Positions 18,665-28,576 are shown, numbered from the stretch's first letter. The stretch is DNA of 64,000 nucleotides from Deltaproteobacteria bacterium (GCA_024636155.1 JAGXHM010000135.1:1-64000); one strand, 5' to 3'. Notes: a model not told the origin generated them from the letters alone. Numbers and translations are program-made.

Positions 18665-19780
18665 CTAAACCACCTTGACTCGGGCAAAGCCGCCACCCGG
18701 TGTGCGCAGGTTAGTCACTTGGCCACGATAAAGACGGGCGGTTACACCAAGCGCTCGGTCGCGGTAGGCATAGAGGCGCAGATCCGTTTTCATCGGATCA
18801 TGATCAGGGACATCTGTCATGGAAGGAGGCACCAGTTCCTGGACGAGAGTTGTTGTTGCCGGTAACTCGTCAAACCGTTTACGGCTGATCTTTTCACCAA
18901 GCAAAACACCTCGACTGCCGAAGCTGTCAACCGGCTTGAAAACACGTTGTTTTCTTAACGACCAAACTTGCTGTAAATCGAGAGTTGAGAGGAGAGAACA
19001 TGCTGGAAGCGTTTTGTCGAGGAGAGCCTGTTCAGTAGTAGAGAGAGAGAAGTCTGCCCTCTTTACCGGATCAGTCCAGAGCACCAGTCGACGCTTGTCG
19101 GCAAGCAGCCCGTAAAGATGCGGGTTGGGAGACAGGCAAACCTTGCGTGCCAGATAAGCGGCGCGCAAACCGGCCATACTTTCGCTCTCCAGATAAAAAT
19201 CGCAGTGACGATTGTACACAAAATCGACAGGTTGACCATTTAGCCACACTCCATCAGCAGATGCATCCAGTTGCTGAGGATCGACAATTTCGGTGGGCAC
19301 ACCCCATGCGGTGAAAAGATCAGCAAAGGCGCGCATTTCCGGATAGAGAAACTGTTGATCCGGATCCTCATCAACAATCACGATCCGATCCGGCTTGGAT
19401 TTATTACCGCCTGAATAGTGGCTAATTTCTTCGGCAAAGGTTAACAACAGACGCTTTTTAAGCTTCATTTTGAGTGACGCCGGTTCAATCGGCAGGGACG
19501 GATCGTGCACCAGATAGGCAAACAGGCCACCGCCGGCATTGGTGTTGACCTCAATCAGACGCGGGACATCTCCGGCGAGATGAAAATCGTAGCACATCAT
19601 GACCGCGTCGTGCCCCGGATTAAATTGGGCGATCTCAGGCACTTCGGCATACACCTGCGAACGGTATGCAGGATGGCGGCTCAACCGGTCAAGCAGGCGC
19701 ACCAGCTTGAGCATGCGCCGCAAAGCAGCGGCAGGCAATTCTACAATTGCAAGACTGAGGTTTTCATGCAGGGAGGACAT
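18665..19780 (-). CDS. ATP-grasp-like protein with apparent circularly permuted motif order
   Basis: Metal/substrate-type motif CYDFHLAGDVPRLIEVNTNAGGG occurs N-terminal to the nucleotide-type motif RVFKPVDSFGSRGVLLG. Confidence 0.65.
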   Translation of the reverse strand: MSSLHENLSLAIVELPAAALRRMLKLVRLLDRLSRHPAYRSQVYAEVPEIAQFNPGHDAVMMCYDFHLAGDVPRLIEVNTNAGGGLFAYLVHDPSLPIEPASLKMKLKKRLLLTFAEEISHYSGGNKSKPDRIVIVDEDPDQQFLYPEMRAFADLFTAWGVPTEIVDPQQLDASADGVWLNGQPVDFVYNRHCDFYLESESMAGLRAAYLARKVCLSPNPHLYGLLADKRRLVLWTDPVKRADFSLSTTEQALLDKTLPACSLLSTLDLQQVWSLRKQRVFKPVDSFGSRGVLLGEKISRKRFDELPATTTLVQELVPPSMTDVPDHDPMKTDLRLYAYRDRALGVTARLYRGQVTNLRTPGGGFARVKVV

Positions 19781-19853
19781 GGCGCATCCTGAGTCAGAGA
19801 AACAAACGTCGAACTGATTGTGCCACAGTCTGATCTTGAGACAAAGAAGAGAT

Positions 19854-19905
19854 GTGAACTGGGACTCTTGTCATTTAACGCTAAATGACAAGAGTCCCGG
19901 TTTAC
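19854..19905. repeat. Long inverted repeat: 17-bp perfect stem extended to ~24 bp with two G-U pairs, 4-nt loop
   Basis: GGGACTCTTGTCATTTA-ACGC-TAAATGACAAGAGTCCC (19861-19877/19882-19898) plus outer pairing GTGAACT/GGTTTAC. Confidence 0.95.
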
Positions 19906-19950
19906 GCGTTCTTCTGGAGAGAGCAGCAAAGAGAGCAGACGAGGGACGTA

Positions 19951-22098
19951 CTACTCCAGCGATTCAGCTAAGAGCTGGACCGTGTGCATCGCCCGAACCT
20001 CGACCCCTTGCTTTTCGAGACCGCCACGCAGCTGCAACATACAGCCGGGGCAATCCATGGCGACGCAGGTTGCACCGCTCTTTTCAATATCCTTGATCTT
20101 GTCGCCAAGAATCTGTTTGGAGATGTCGGGGTGACTGGTCAACGAATAGGAGCCGCCAAACCCACAGCAACGATCGGCATGATCCATCTCGACCAATTCC
20201 CGACCAGAGGTTGTCAACAGCTCGCGCGGTTCTTTCCAGACCCCGGCACCACGCTTGAGGTGGCAAGAGTCATGATAGGTAACCTTCTCTGCAGCCGAGA
20301 TGCCCTTAAAGACTTCTGCAGCACCAAGCTGGTTGACGATGAAGCCGGCGGCATCGACGGTGATTTCGGCCAGATGCTCAGCCTTTGCGGCCCAGACCGG
20401 GTTGTCCTTAAGGAATTCGACGAAATCCCGCTGCAATGCCATAGTACAGGTCGGACAGGTGGTAATGACGAAATCAGGATCGTCCTTGAGCATCGCGGCA
20501 ATATTCTGCTCTGCCAGAGCAATCGCTGTTTCCTTGTCTCCTGAGTAAAGAGCCGGCACCCCGCAGCAGTTCTGCTCGAGCGGGTAAGAGACCTCGACAT
20601 TGAGTTTATTCATCACCTTGATCAGGTCAATGCCGAGTTCCGGATAGAGGAAGTCATTGGCGCAGCCTCCAAAGAGCGCGACCTTGTAGCGAGGCTTTTC
20701 AAGCTTTTGCGGAATCTTCTGCCACTGGTCGCGCAGCGATTTTTCGGCGATCGCCGGCAGGGTACGCCACTCGGTCAATGAAGAGAAAAAGAGTGGCAGA
20801 TGACGGATCGTGCGGTGGCCACCGGTCACCGGCTTCTGTAGCAGCGAGGCGGCGCGGATCAGGCTGTGGAACAACTTGCGGTTCCGCATCACTTTGCGGA
20901 AAACGATCGACTTGCCAACCCCAATCCCTTCTTCATGGCCGATGGTCTCACGCAGACTGAGAATAATGTTTTCCAGATCGATGTTCGATGGGCAGACGGT
21001 GACACAGGCGCGGCAACCGATGCAGGCGCGAACGATCTCGGCAGCATTGTCCAAACCGTGAAAAAATGCGGTCAGGATAATGCCGATGGCGCCGATGTAG
21101 ACATGGCCGAAGACATGGCCGCCTACAGTCTGGTAGACCGGGCAGACGTTGGCGCAGGGACCGCACTTGATACAGCGCAGAGCATCTCGACATTGCGGCG
21201 ACTCGGCCAGCGCGCTGCGGCCGTTATCGAGCAGCACCAGGTGCAGCTCCTTCTCACCGTCACCACAGGGGACTGCGCCGCGGATCCAGGTCACGTAGGA
21301 GGTCAGCAGCTGACCGGTGGCGTTCTTCGGCAGGGTGCGGATGATCGTCGCCGCATCCTCGAGGGTTGGTACAATCTTTTCCACCCCGAGCAAGGCAACA
21401 TGAATCTTCGGCAGGGTCGAGACCAGTCTGGCATTGCCCTCGTTGGTAATCAGGGCAATGCCGCCGGTTTCAGCGACCGCGATGTTGGCCCCGGTAATCC
21501 CCATGTCGGCATCGAGGTAACCCTGGCGCAACTGCTCGCGAGCAACCTGTACCAAGTGGGCAATTTCTGCAGGTTCTTGAATGCCAGTCACCTTGCTGAA
21601 CAGTTCGGCAACCTCTTCCTTGAACATGTGGATCGCCGGCATCACCATGTGACTTGGTCGCTGACCGGCAAGCTGAATAATCCATTCGCCCAGATCGGTC
21701 TCGAGCGCCTCGACACCAGCACTTTCAAGAGCATGGTTGAGATGAGTCTCTTCACTCGCCATGCTCTTGCTTTTGGCCGCCAGCTTAACCCCTCTGGACT
21801 TGGCCAGTTCGGCAATATAGCTGTTGGCATCAGCGGCGGTTTTTGCCAGATAAACCGTGGCACCTGCCGCCTCGGCATTGGCGATGAACTGCTCGAGATA
21901 CTGCTGGCGATGCGCGGCCACCTCATCCTTGCTGGCGGCGATCTCCTGACGTAAAGCCTCAAAATCATATTGGCTGAAGGCCTTCTCGCGGGCGAGCAGA
22001 AAGGCATCGCCGAACTTGTGCAGGGCATCCTGTAATTTCGGCGTTGCCAGCGCATGATCGATGCGGAGCTGATATTCCTTAGCGCGGACTTTACTCAT
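19951..22098 (-). CDS. Fused lactate utilization iron-sulfur protein (LutB-like + LutA-like CCG domains)
   Basis: LUD-like N-terminus, ferredoxin cysteine motifs CIKCGPCANVCPVYQ and CIGCRACVTVCPSNID, then CCG motifs EQNCCGVPALYSGD and DRCCGFGGSYSLT...CPGCMLQL. Confidence 0.9.
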   Translation of the reverse strand: MSKVRAKEYQLRIDHALATPKLQDALHKFGDAFLLAREKAFSQYDFEALRQEIAASKDEVAAHRQQYLEQFIANAEAAGATVYLAKTAADANSYIAELAKSRGVKLAAKSKSMASEETHLNHALESAGVEALETDLGEWIIQLAGQRPSHMVMPAIHMFKEEVAELFSKVTGIQEPAEIAHLVQVAREQLRQGYLDADMGITGANIAVAETGGIALITNEGNARLVSTLPKIHVALLGVEKIVPTLEDAATIIRTLPKNATGQLLTSYVTWIRGAVPCGDGEKELHLVLLDNGRSALAESPQCRDALRCIKCGPCANVCPVYQTVGGHVFGHVYIGAIGIILTAFFHGLDNAAEIVRACIGCRACVTVCPSNIDLENIILSLRETIGHEEGIGVGKSIVFRKVMRNRKLFHSLIRAASLLQKPVTGGHRTIRHLPLFFSSLTEWRTLPAIAEKSLRDQWQKIPQKLEKPRYKVALFGGCANDFLYPELGIDLIKVMNKLNVEVSYPLEQNCCGVPALYSGDKETAIALAEQNIAAMLKDDPDFVITTCPTCTMALQRDFVEFLKDNPVWAAKAEHLAEITVDAAGFIVNQLGAAEVFKGISAAEKVTYHDSCHLKRGAGVWKEPRELLTTSGRELVEMDHADRCCGFGGSYSLTSHPDISKQILGDKIKDIEKSGATCVAMDCPGCMLQLRGGLEKQGVEVRAMHTVQLLAESLE

Positions 22099-22130
22099 AA
22101 TTTCATTCCTTAACTCTCAAATGTGACCAA

Positions 22131-22703
22131 CTACATTTCCAATGGATCGTCAGAGAGACCGGAGAAGAGCAGAATATGCAACTCCTTCGGCCCATGAACG
22201 CCGATAGTCAGCACCCGTTCGATATCCGCAGTGCGGCTCGGCCCTGTGATATAGGCCAGGTAGTTGCGCGAACTGTTCTGATGGAAGGTACGCAGATGGG
22301 GGACAGCGGCCAGATCGTCTACAAGAATCTTGGCGGGGTCGAGCAGCACCACGTGATGCTCCGGCAGGGTGGTTGCCAGACGGATATCTTCGGCAGTGCT
22401 TTCCAGCACCACGGTTCCGGTAGCGGCAAAAGCAAAATTAGCCCCGGTCACGCCGACTGCAGCTATGGCCGCTCCTTGACGTAGATCGTCTTGCACCAAG
22501 ACGACTCCGGCCTTTTTGATGGCGGCCGCCAATTTGAGCCGTTCAGACGAGGCAAAGTGCGGCACCATGACCGGACCGGTCGCAAGCTGCTTAACGTAGT
22601 CGACCACGCCCTCAACCCCCGAGACAGATTCAACCTTGGCGCCAACGGCGCGGGCTGCCTCGCTAAAAACTGTGACCAGTCTCTCTTCTTGCATGAGACG
22701 CAC
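22131..22703 (-). CDS. lutC: LutC/LUD-domain protein
   Basis: GVTGANFAFAATGTVVLESTAEDIRLATTLPEHHVVLLDPAKILVDDLAAV...GPSRTADIERVLTIGVHGPKELHILL. Confidence 0.9.
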   Translation of the reverse strand: MRLMQEERLVTVFSEAARAVGAKVESVSGVEGVVDYVKQLATGPVMVPHFASSERLKLAAAIKKAGVVLVQDDLRQGAAIAAVGVTGANFAFAATGTVVLESTAEDIRLATTLPEHHVVLLDPAKILVDDLAAVPHLRTFHQNSSRNYLAYITGPSRTADIERVLTIGVHGPKELHILLFSGLSDDPLEM

Positions 22704-22710
22704 TCCTCAT

Positions 22711-22726
22711 AATTGGTCTGACCATT
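22711..22726. promoter_or_regulatory. Putative GntR/FadR(LldR)-type operator upstream of lut operon
   Basis: AATTGGTCTGACCATT; core TGGT-N3-ACCA inverted repeat. Confidence 0.6.
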
Positions 22727-22821
22727 AATTGGTTTATCGTATGGGGCGCCCTGCTCCAAGTCAAGAAAAAAGCAAACGCCGTTTTCATAACTTCACGTGC
22801 TGGGCGATTTCATCCAGAACT

Positions 22822-24267
22822 TTATTCACGACCCAGCGGGATCTGGTATTTAGCCATCTTCTTGTAGAGCACGGTACGATGGATACCGAGCAGCTTGGCG
22901 GCCTTGGCCTTGTTATTGCCAGTCAACTCCAAAGCCTTGCGCAAGGCCTCCCGTTCCGCCTCGGCGACGACTGCACCGAGGTCCCACTGGCCACTTTTCA
23001 AGGAGGTCAGGGTCGGCCGACTCAGGTAAAAAGGGAGGTCGCATGCGTCAATGGAGTTGCCTTCAATGGTAAAAGCGGTCCGCTCCAGGACATTGATCAG
23101 TTCACGGATGTTGCCCGGCCAATGATAACCATCCAGCACCTTCTCTGCCGCTGGAGTCAGTTGATAACGAGAACCCGGATAGTTTTCAGCAATCTTGCCC
23201 AGCAGGTGCCTGGCCAAAGGGATGATGTCTCCCTGACGATCCCGCAGCGGCGGGACTTCGAGGGAAACCACGTTCAAGCGATAGAAGAGATCCTCTCTGA
23301 ACAGCTTCTGTTTGACCATCGTTTCCAGATCACGGTTGGTGGCAGCAATAATCCGAAAATCGCTTTTGAGCATCTGGTTTCCTCCCACCCGCTCAAAAAG
23401 CTTATCTTCCAGAACGCGCAGCAATTTGGGCTGCAACTCAAGAGGCATCTCACCGATCTCATCGAGAAACAGGGTGCCGCCGTCGGCCAATTCCAACTTG
23501 CCTGGTTTCCCCGCGGTCTTGGCTCCGGTAAAAGCCCCCTCTGTGTAGCCGAACAGTTCTGATTCGAACAGTTCTTTGGGGATGGCTGCACAATTGATGT
23601 GAATAGAGGGTTTCTTATGCCGCGAACTGCGCTGATGAATCGCCTGGGCAAACAACTCTTTACCGGTTCCCGACTCCCCGGTTAGAAGAATCGGCAAGTC
23701 AGTAAGCGCTGCTTTGCGCGCAGCCTCTTTCAGAGCGACGATCGGCGGACTCTCACCGCGGATACTATCGAAATTGTAACGACTGGAGCGCAGTGAAATC
23801 AATTCTTTTTCGTACAGCTTCAGCTTTGACTCCAACAGACTCAGGTTGTTGGCCAAACGGCCCACATCACTGACCTGCTTGAACATGATCTGACCAAAGG
23901 CGGCGACGACTTTGCCATCATCAAAGATGGGGATTCGCTGCACCACCATATCCCGCCCCATGGTGGTAAAGATCTGGTTAAGCTCTGCCTTGCCGGTTCT
24001 GGCAACGATATGCATGCGGCTGCCTTCGAGAACCTCGGTGACATGCTTACCGATCACCTGATCGGCCTCGATGCCAAGAAAACGAGCGTAAGGACGATTG
24101 AAATAGAGGATGTTGCCTTCCTTGTCAGTGACCAATGCACCATTTTCAATGTGGTCGAAGATCAGATTGGCAAGCTTCAGTCGGCGGCTTGTCTCTTGCC
24201 ATAGCTCTTCGGACGGTATGGTCGCTTCCTGAGTTCGTGGCTGCGATTCCGACTCGAGTACATTCAT
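22822..24267 (-). CDS. PAS-domain sigma-54-dependent Fis-family transcriptional activator
   Basis: GESGTGKELFAQAIH (Walker A), GAFTGA in ELFGYTEGAFTGAKTAGKPG, C-terminal GNNKAKAAKLLGIHRTVLYKKMAKY Fis HTH; ATG at 24267 has AAGGGAG upstream. Confidence 0.95.
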   Translation of the reverse strand: MNVLESESQPRTQEATIPSEELWQETSRRLKLANLIFDHIENGALVTDKEGNILYFNRPYARFLGIEADQVIGKHVTEVLEGSRMHIVARTGKAELNQIFTTMGRDMVVQRIPIFDDGKVVAAFGQIMFKQVSDVGRLANNLSLLESKLKLYEKELISLRSSRYNFDSIRGESPPIVALKEAARKAALTDLPILLTGESGTGKELFAQAIHQRSSRHKKPSIHINCAAIPKELFESELFGYTEGAFTGAKTAGKPGKLELADGGTLFLDEIGEMPLELQPKLLRVLEDKLFERVGGNQMLKSDFRIIAATNRDLETMVKQKLFREDLFYRLNVVSLEVPPLRDRQGDIIPLARHLLGKIAENYPGSRYQLTPAAEKVLDGYHWPGNIRELINVLERTAFTIEGNSIDACDLPFYLSRPTLTSLKSGQWDLGAVVAEAEREALRKALELTGNNKAKAAKLLGIHRTVLYKKMAKYQIPLGRE

Positions 24268-24292
24268 GCGTGCTCCCTTCATACTGTCTTTG

Positions 24293-24312
24293 TTTAGCTA
24301 CATGTAGCTAAA
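24293..24312. promoter_or_regulatory. 20-bp perfect palindrome upstream of the sigma-54 activator gene
   Basis: TTTAGCTACATGTAGCTAAA. Confidence 0.6.
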
Positions 24313-24472
24313 TACTGACAATCTGGCTCGACTCGTCTCTGCGGCAACTCAGACCGTCGCTTTTTTCCGTTGCTAACCTGCTGATTCATAGTCGCTTTTG
24401 TCTGGCGCCTTGTACTCACAGCTATTCTACTGCAACGATATTCAGATGCAAATCAAAGGTAGCTCTCTGTCA

Positions 24473-24496
24473 ATGTGTAGTCAAGCGAATACACAT
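24473..24496. promoter_or_regulatory. Inverted repeat, candidate activator binding site
   Basis: ATGTGTA-N10-TACACAT, ~130-150 bp upstream of the predicted sigma-54 promoter. Confidence 0.4.
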
Positions 24497-24622
24497 ATTC
24501 CTTCAGCAAACCTGTCGCTGACTTCTCCTGAGATCCTGAGGTCTTCTCTCTCTCAGCCTAACCAACTGATTTATATCGATTTATCTCTTGGAAGAGCAAA
24601 AACCAAGACGAATTTACGCGTC

Positions 24623-24638
24623 TGGCCTGCAACTTGCT
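24623..24638 (+). promoter_or_regulatory. Putative sigma-54 (-24/-12) promoter for the CoA-transferase operon
   Basis: TGGCCTGCAACTTGCT fits TGGCACG-N4-TTGCW with GG-N10-GC spacing. Confidence 0.6.
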
Positions 24639-24886
24639 CAATGGTTAACTTAATAACATTTTTCAGCTTCTTTTTAAAAAAGACATCTACAGAGATAAAT
24701 CGACTCGACGATTACTTAACCGGGTCATTTCGGGACATTTGACATTAGCTCCTTTAGCGCTACGTTTAAGCTGTCTGCAGAGAGATATTGACTCTGGCCG
24801 ACATCAATAGCAAAACCTTTGTATCGGTGGCGGAGAAGCCTTCGCCGCCATCTTCGAACATTGCCAACAATCTTTAAGGAGAACCG

Positions 24887-26254
24887 ATGAAACCGATCTA
24901 CACCGATGCTAAAGCCGCCCTGGAAGGACTGGTTACTGACAACATGACCATAGCCGCCGGAGGATTTGGTCTCTGCGGCATCCCCGAAAAATTGATTCTG
25001 GCCCTGCGCGACTCTGGCGCCAAGCAGTTGACCCTGGTCAGCAACAACGCCGGGGTTGATGATTTTGGCCTTGGCCTGCTCTTGCAGACCCGCCAGATCC
25101 GCAAGATGATCTCCTCTTATGTCGGCGAAAACGCCCTTTTTGAAAAACAATTCCTTGATGGCGATCTGGAGCTTGAACTGACACCACAGGGGACCCTCGC
25201 TGAGAAACTTCGTGCCGGTGGAGCAGGCATCCCGGCCTTCTTTACCCGGACCGGTTACGGCACACTGTTAAGCGAGGGGAAGGAGACCAAGGAGTTTAAA
25301 GGTCTCCCCTACGTTCTGGAAGAGAGCATTCAGGCTGATCTGGCTATCGTCAAGGCCTGGAAAGCCGATAAAGCCGGCAACCTGATAATGAACAAGACCG
25401 CCAACAACTTCAATGTTGCCTGCGCCAAGTCAGGCCGCATCACGGTGGCCGAGGTCGAGGAGATCGTTGAGATCGGCGAGCTTGATCCGCATCAGATTCA
25501 CGTCCCCGGCGTTTATGTCGACCGGTTGGTGCTCGGCAGCAACTACGAGAAACCAATCGAGCAGCGGACTGTTTCCGGTGCCGGCATCTCGGCCAAAGGC
25601 TTCAACCCGAAACGCGAGTGGATGGCAAAACGCGTCGCTCAGGAGCTGACAGACGGCGCCTATATCAACCTCGGCATCGGCATGCCGACCCTGGTGGCCA
25701 ACTTCATCCCCGAGGGGATTCAGGTCACCCTGCAATCGGAGAACGGTTTGCTCGGCATTGGACCTTTTCCGACGGAAGACCGACTCGACCCCGACCTGAT
25801 CAATGCCGGCAAGCAAACCATCACCGCCTTGCCCGGTGCCAGCCACTTTGACTCTTCGGAATCCTTCGCCATGATCCGCGGCGGGCACATCGACCTCTCG
25901 GTACTCGGCGGCATGCAGGTCAGTCGAACGGGTGACCTGGCCAACTGGATGATCCCCGGCAAGATGGTCAAGGGACCGGGTGGCGCCATGGACCTGGTCT
26001 CAGGCGTCAAAAAGGTGGTGATCATGATGGAGCATTGCGCCAAAGATGGTACTCCGAAGATCCTCGAGCAATGCGACCTGCCGGTCACCGGTCGACAAGT
26101 GGGCGACCTGCGGGTGACTGACAGGGCGGTCTTCACAGTCGATGCTGAAACGGGGCTGACACTGACCGAGATCTCCCCTTTCTCGAGCTTGGAAGAAGTC
26201 CGCAAGGCCACCGGCTGCACTTTCCAGATTGCCGCCAAGCTGAAAAGTAACTGA
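24887..26254 (+). CDS. 3-oxoacid CoA-transferase (fused A and B subunits)
   Basis: [20 protein letters not shown] (A) and [18 protein letters not shown]...[12 protein letters not shown]...[14 protein letters not shown] (B) motifs in one ORF. Confidence 0.93.
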   Translation: MKPIYTDAKAALEGLVTDNMTIAAGGFGLCGIPEKLILALRDSGAKQLTLVSNNAGVDDFGLGLLLQTRQIRKMISSYVGENALFEKQFLDGDLELELTPQGTLAEKLRAGGAGIPAFFTRTGYGTLLSEGKETKEFKGLPYVLEESIQADLAIVKAWKADKAGNLIMNKTANNFNVACAKSGRITVAEVEEIVEIGELDPHQIHVPGVYVDRLVLGSNYEKPIEQRTVSGAGISAKGFNPKREWMAKRVAQELTDGAYINLGIGMPTLVANFIPEGIQVTLQSENGLLGIGPFPTEDRLDPDLINAGKQTITALPGASHFDSSESFAMIRGGHIDLSVLGGMQVSRTGDLANWMIPGKMVKGPGGAMDLVSGVKKVVIMMEHCAKDGTPKILEQCDLPVTGRQVGDLRVTDRAVFTVDAETGLTLTEISPFSSLEEVRKATGCTFQIAAKLKSN

Positions 26255-26282
26255 GCATTTTTATTCATTAAGGAGACGCTGC

Positions 26283-27041
26283 ATGTCACAAAAAGTTGCT
26301 GTTGTCACCGGTGCCGCCAGTGGTATCGGCCTGGCCATCGCTGAAGCTCTGGCCGCGGGCGGCTACCGGCTGGTCATGGCAGATGTCAACGCCGAGTCCG
26401 GCAATCGCGAAGCCGACCGTCTCAAGGCTTACTTCGTCCATGCCGACCTCACCGATCGCGCGGCCTGCAAGGCCTTGATCGATATAGCGGTAACCAAATT
26501 CGGTTCGGTCGATGTGCTGATCAACAATGCTGGCATCCAGCATGTCAGCCCGGTGGAAGACTTCCCCGAGGACAAGTGGGACTTCATGATTCGCCTGATG
26601 CTGACCGCCCCTTTCCTGCTCACCAAGTACGCTTGGCCACAGATGAAAGCGGCCGGATGGGGCCGGGTCATCAACATCAGTTCGGTGCACGGTCTGCGCG
26701 CCAGCGAATTCAAATCAGCCTACATCAGCGCCAAACACGGCATCATGGGTCTGACCAAGACCACTGCCCTGGAAGGCGGACCGTTCGGCATTACGGTCAA
26801 CGCCATCTGTCCAGCTTACGTGCGCACGCCGCTGGTCGACAACCAGATCGATGCCCAGGCAGCCACCCACGGCATCCCCAGAGAGGATGTCATCGGCAGC
26901 GTCATGCTCAAAAAAGCCGCCATTAAAAGGATGATTGAGCCGAATGAGATCGGTTCCGCCGTGTTGTATCTCTGCTCAGATGCCGCTGGATGCATGACCG
27001 GCACCGACTTTACCATCGACTGTGGCTGGTCCGCCTGCTGA
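26283..27041 (+). CDS. 3-hydroxybutyrate dehydrogenase (SDR)
   Basis: VTGAASGIGLAIAEALA, NNAGIQHVSPVEDFPEDKWD, SAYISAKHG, CPAYVRTPLVDNQID are typical of this family. Confidence 0.92.
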   Translation: MSQKVAVVTGAASGIGLAIAEALAAGGYRLVMADVNAESGNREADRLKAYFVHADLTDRAACKALIDIAVTKFGSVDVLINNAGIQHVSPVEDFPEDKWDFMIRLMLTAPFLLTKYAWPQMKAAGWGRVINISSVHGLRASEFKSAYISAKHGIMGLTKTTALEGGPFGITVNAICPAYVRTPLVDNQIDAQAATHGIPREDVIGSVMLKKAAIKRMIEPNEIGSAVLYLCSDAAGCMTGTDFTIDCGWSAC

Positions 27042-27146
27042 ACGGGAAAACTTACTACGCAAACTCAGTCGAAAAAATTTATTCAATACAACGCTGTTTG
27101 TTTTTTTACTTGACCTGTCAGAAAAGATTAGCTACCGTCTCAAAAC

Positions 27147-27157
27147 TGGTCATACCA
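27147..27157. promoter_or_regulatory. Putative GntR/FadR(LldR)-type operator upstream of TRAP operon
   Basis: TGGTCATACCA; TGGT-N3-ACCA. Confidence 0.55.
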
Positions 27158-27246
27158 ATTATTGGTAATGCAACTAACTTAAGAGGGCTACCTGCCTGAC
27201 ACCTTGGCGGCCCATTTCTACTCACCCGCAAAAAAGAGGAGGTCGT

Positions 27247-28566
27247 ATGTTGAAGAGGATAAAAGGTCTGGTTGGTTCATTAACTTTTGCGAGTCTGGTT
27301 CTGGTTCTCTGTTCCGCACTGTTTTTTGGCGGCTGCAGCAAAGAAGAGGAGGCACCCGCCCCGGCACCAAAAGCGGCCGCAAAAGAAGCGCCAGCAGTCG
27401 CTGAGACTCAACCAGTAGCCGCTGTGGCTCAACCGGCAGCAGAACAGACTCAACCGGCGGCAGAAAAGACTAAGGCTCCAGTTAAACGCGAGAAGTTCGG
27501 CACAGACAAGCGCCACGAAGAAGTCAAAAAAGAACTGCGCACCATTAAAACTTCAAATGAAGAATTCAAGTGGAAGATGGTCATGCCTTGGTCCAAAGGC
27601 TTGTTGTTTTATGATCTGGCCCAGCACTTTGCCGATTCAGTAGAACTCGCATCGGGCGGTCGCCTGTCAATCAAGCTCTTCTCGGCTGGCGAATTAGTCG
27701 GAGCCATGGAAAGTTTCGATGCGGTCAGCAAGGGTCAGGCAGACATCGGCCATGACTGGCCAGGGTACTGGAAAGGCAAGAACGAGGCTTTCGTCGCCTT
27801 TGCTTCGGTTCCTTTCGGTCTGGATGCTGAAGGCTACAACATCTGGCTCTATGAGCGCGGTGGTTTGGAAATGATGCAGGAACTGTACGGCCGCTACAAC
27901 CTGTTTGCACTCCCCGGTGGCAACGTCGGCCAGGAGCTGGGCCTGTTCTCCAACAAAAAAGCATCCAAAATGGAAGACTTCAAAGGCATGCGCGTCAGAA
28001 CCCCTGGCTGGTACATGGACATCATGACTCAGCTTGGCGCCAGCGTTACGCCCCTCCCTGGTGGCGAAGTCTATCTCGCCCTGGAGCGTGGCGTTATTGA
28101 TGCCGCAGAATTCAGCACGCCTGCCATCAACTACCCAATGGGCTTTGATGAAATCACCAAGTACGTTATCCAGCCCGGCGTCCATCAGCCGTCTTGCCAG
28201 AGCGCATTTTTCATCAATAAGGACTCTTACAACAAGCTGCCTGCCGACCTGAAGTGGATTGTCGACATCGCCGCTAAGGAGACCCAGCTCTGGTCGACAG
28301 CCTGGCAGGAAAACCTCAACGCCGAAGCCGTCAAGCTATTCAAAGAGAAGGTTGAATTCGTTCACATGGACGAAGAGACCATCAATGAATTCGCCAAAGC
28401 TTCTCACGACTATATTGAAGGCTTGAAAGCGCAATACCCCGACGTGAAAAAAGTTATGGATTCCCAGGACCTGTTCAAAGCTGACTTCGCCGACTGGCGT
28501 GAAGAACGCGGTGGCATTGCTCCATGGCCTTACGAGCAGTTTGTAAAAGGTAAACATAAGCAATAA
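27247..28566 (+). CDS. TRAP transporter substrate-binding protein DctP family, predicted lipoprotein
   Basis: Lipobox-like LFFGGC followed by Ala/Pro/Gln-rich linker, then TRAP SBP sequence (RLSIKLFSAGELVGAMESFDAVSKGQADIGHDWPGYW). Confidence 0.92.
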   Translation: MLKRIKGLVGSLTFASLVLVLCSALFFGGCSKEEEAPAPAPKAAAKEAPAVAETQPVAAVAQPAAEQTQPAAEKTKAPVKREKFGTDKRHEEVKKELRTIKTSNEEFKWKMVMPWSKGLLFYDLAQHFADSVELASGGRLSIKLFSAGELVGAMESFDAVSKGQADIGHDWPGYWKGKNEAFVAFASVPFGLDAEGYNIWLYERGGLEMMQELYGRYNLFALPGGNVGQELGLFSNKKASKMEDFKGMRVRTPGWYMDIMTQLGASVTPLPGGEVYLALERGVIDAAEFSTPAINYPMGFDEITKYVIQPGVHQPSCQSAFFINKDSYNKLPADLKWIVDIAAKETQLWSTAWQENLNAEAVKLFKEKVEFVHMDEETINEFAKASHDYIEGLKAQYPDVKKVMDSQDLFKADFADWREERGGIAPWPYEQFVKGKHKQ

Positions 28567-28576
28567 GACAAACCCC

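Noticed and set aside
20866-21954. 362-aa plus-strand ORF
   Set aside because: Lies antisense inside the clear LutAB-fusion gene; composition is a by-product of the real coding frame.
22729-23562. 277-aa plus-strand ORF
   Set aside because: Antisense to the sigma-54 activator C-terminal half; no recognisable family.
24821-24850. TGGCGG...CCGCCA hairpin just before the CoA-transferase RBS
   Set aside because: Short 6-bp stem with mismatched interior in GC-rich sequence; not enough to claim a regulatory leader.
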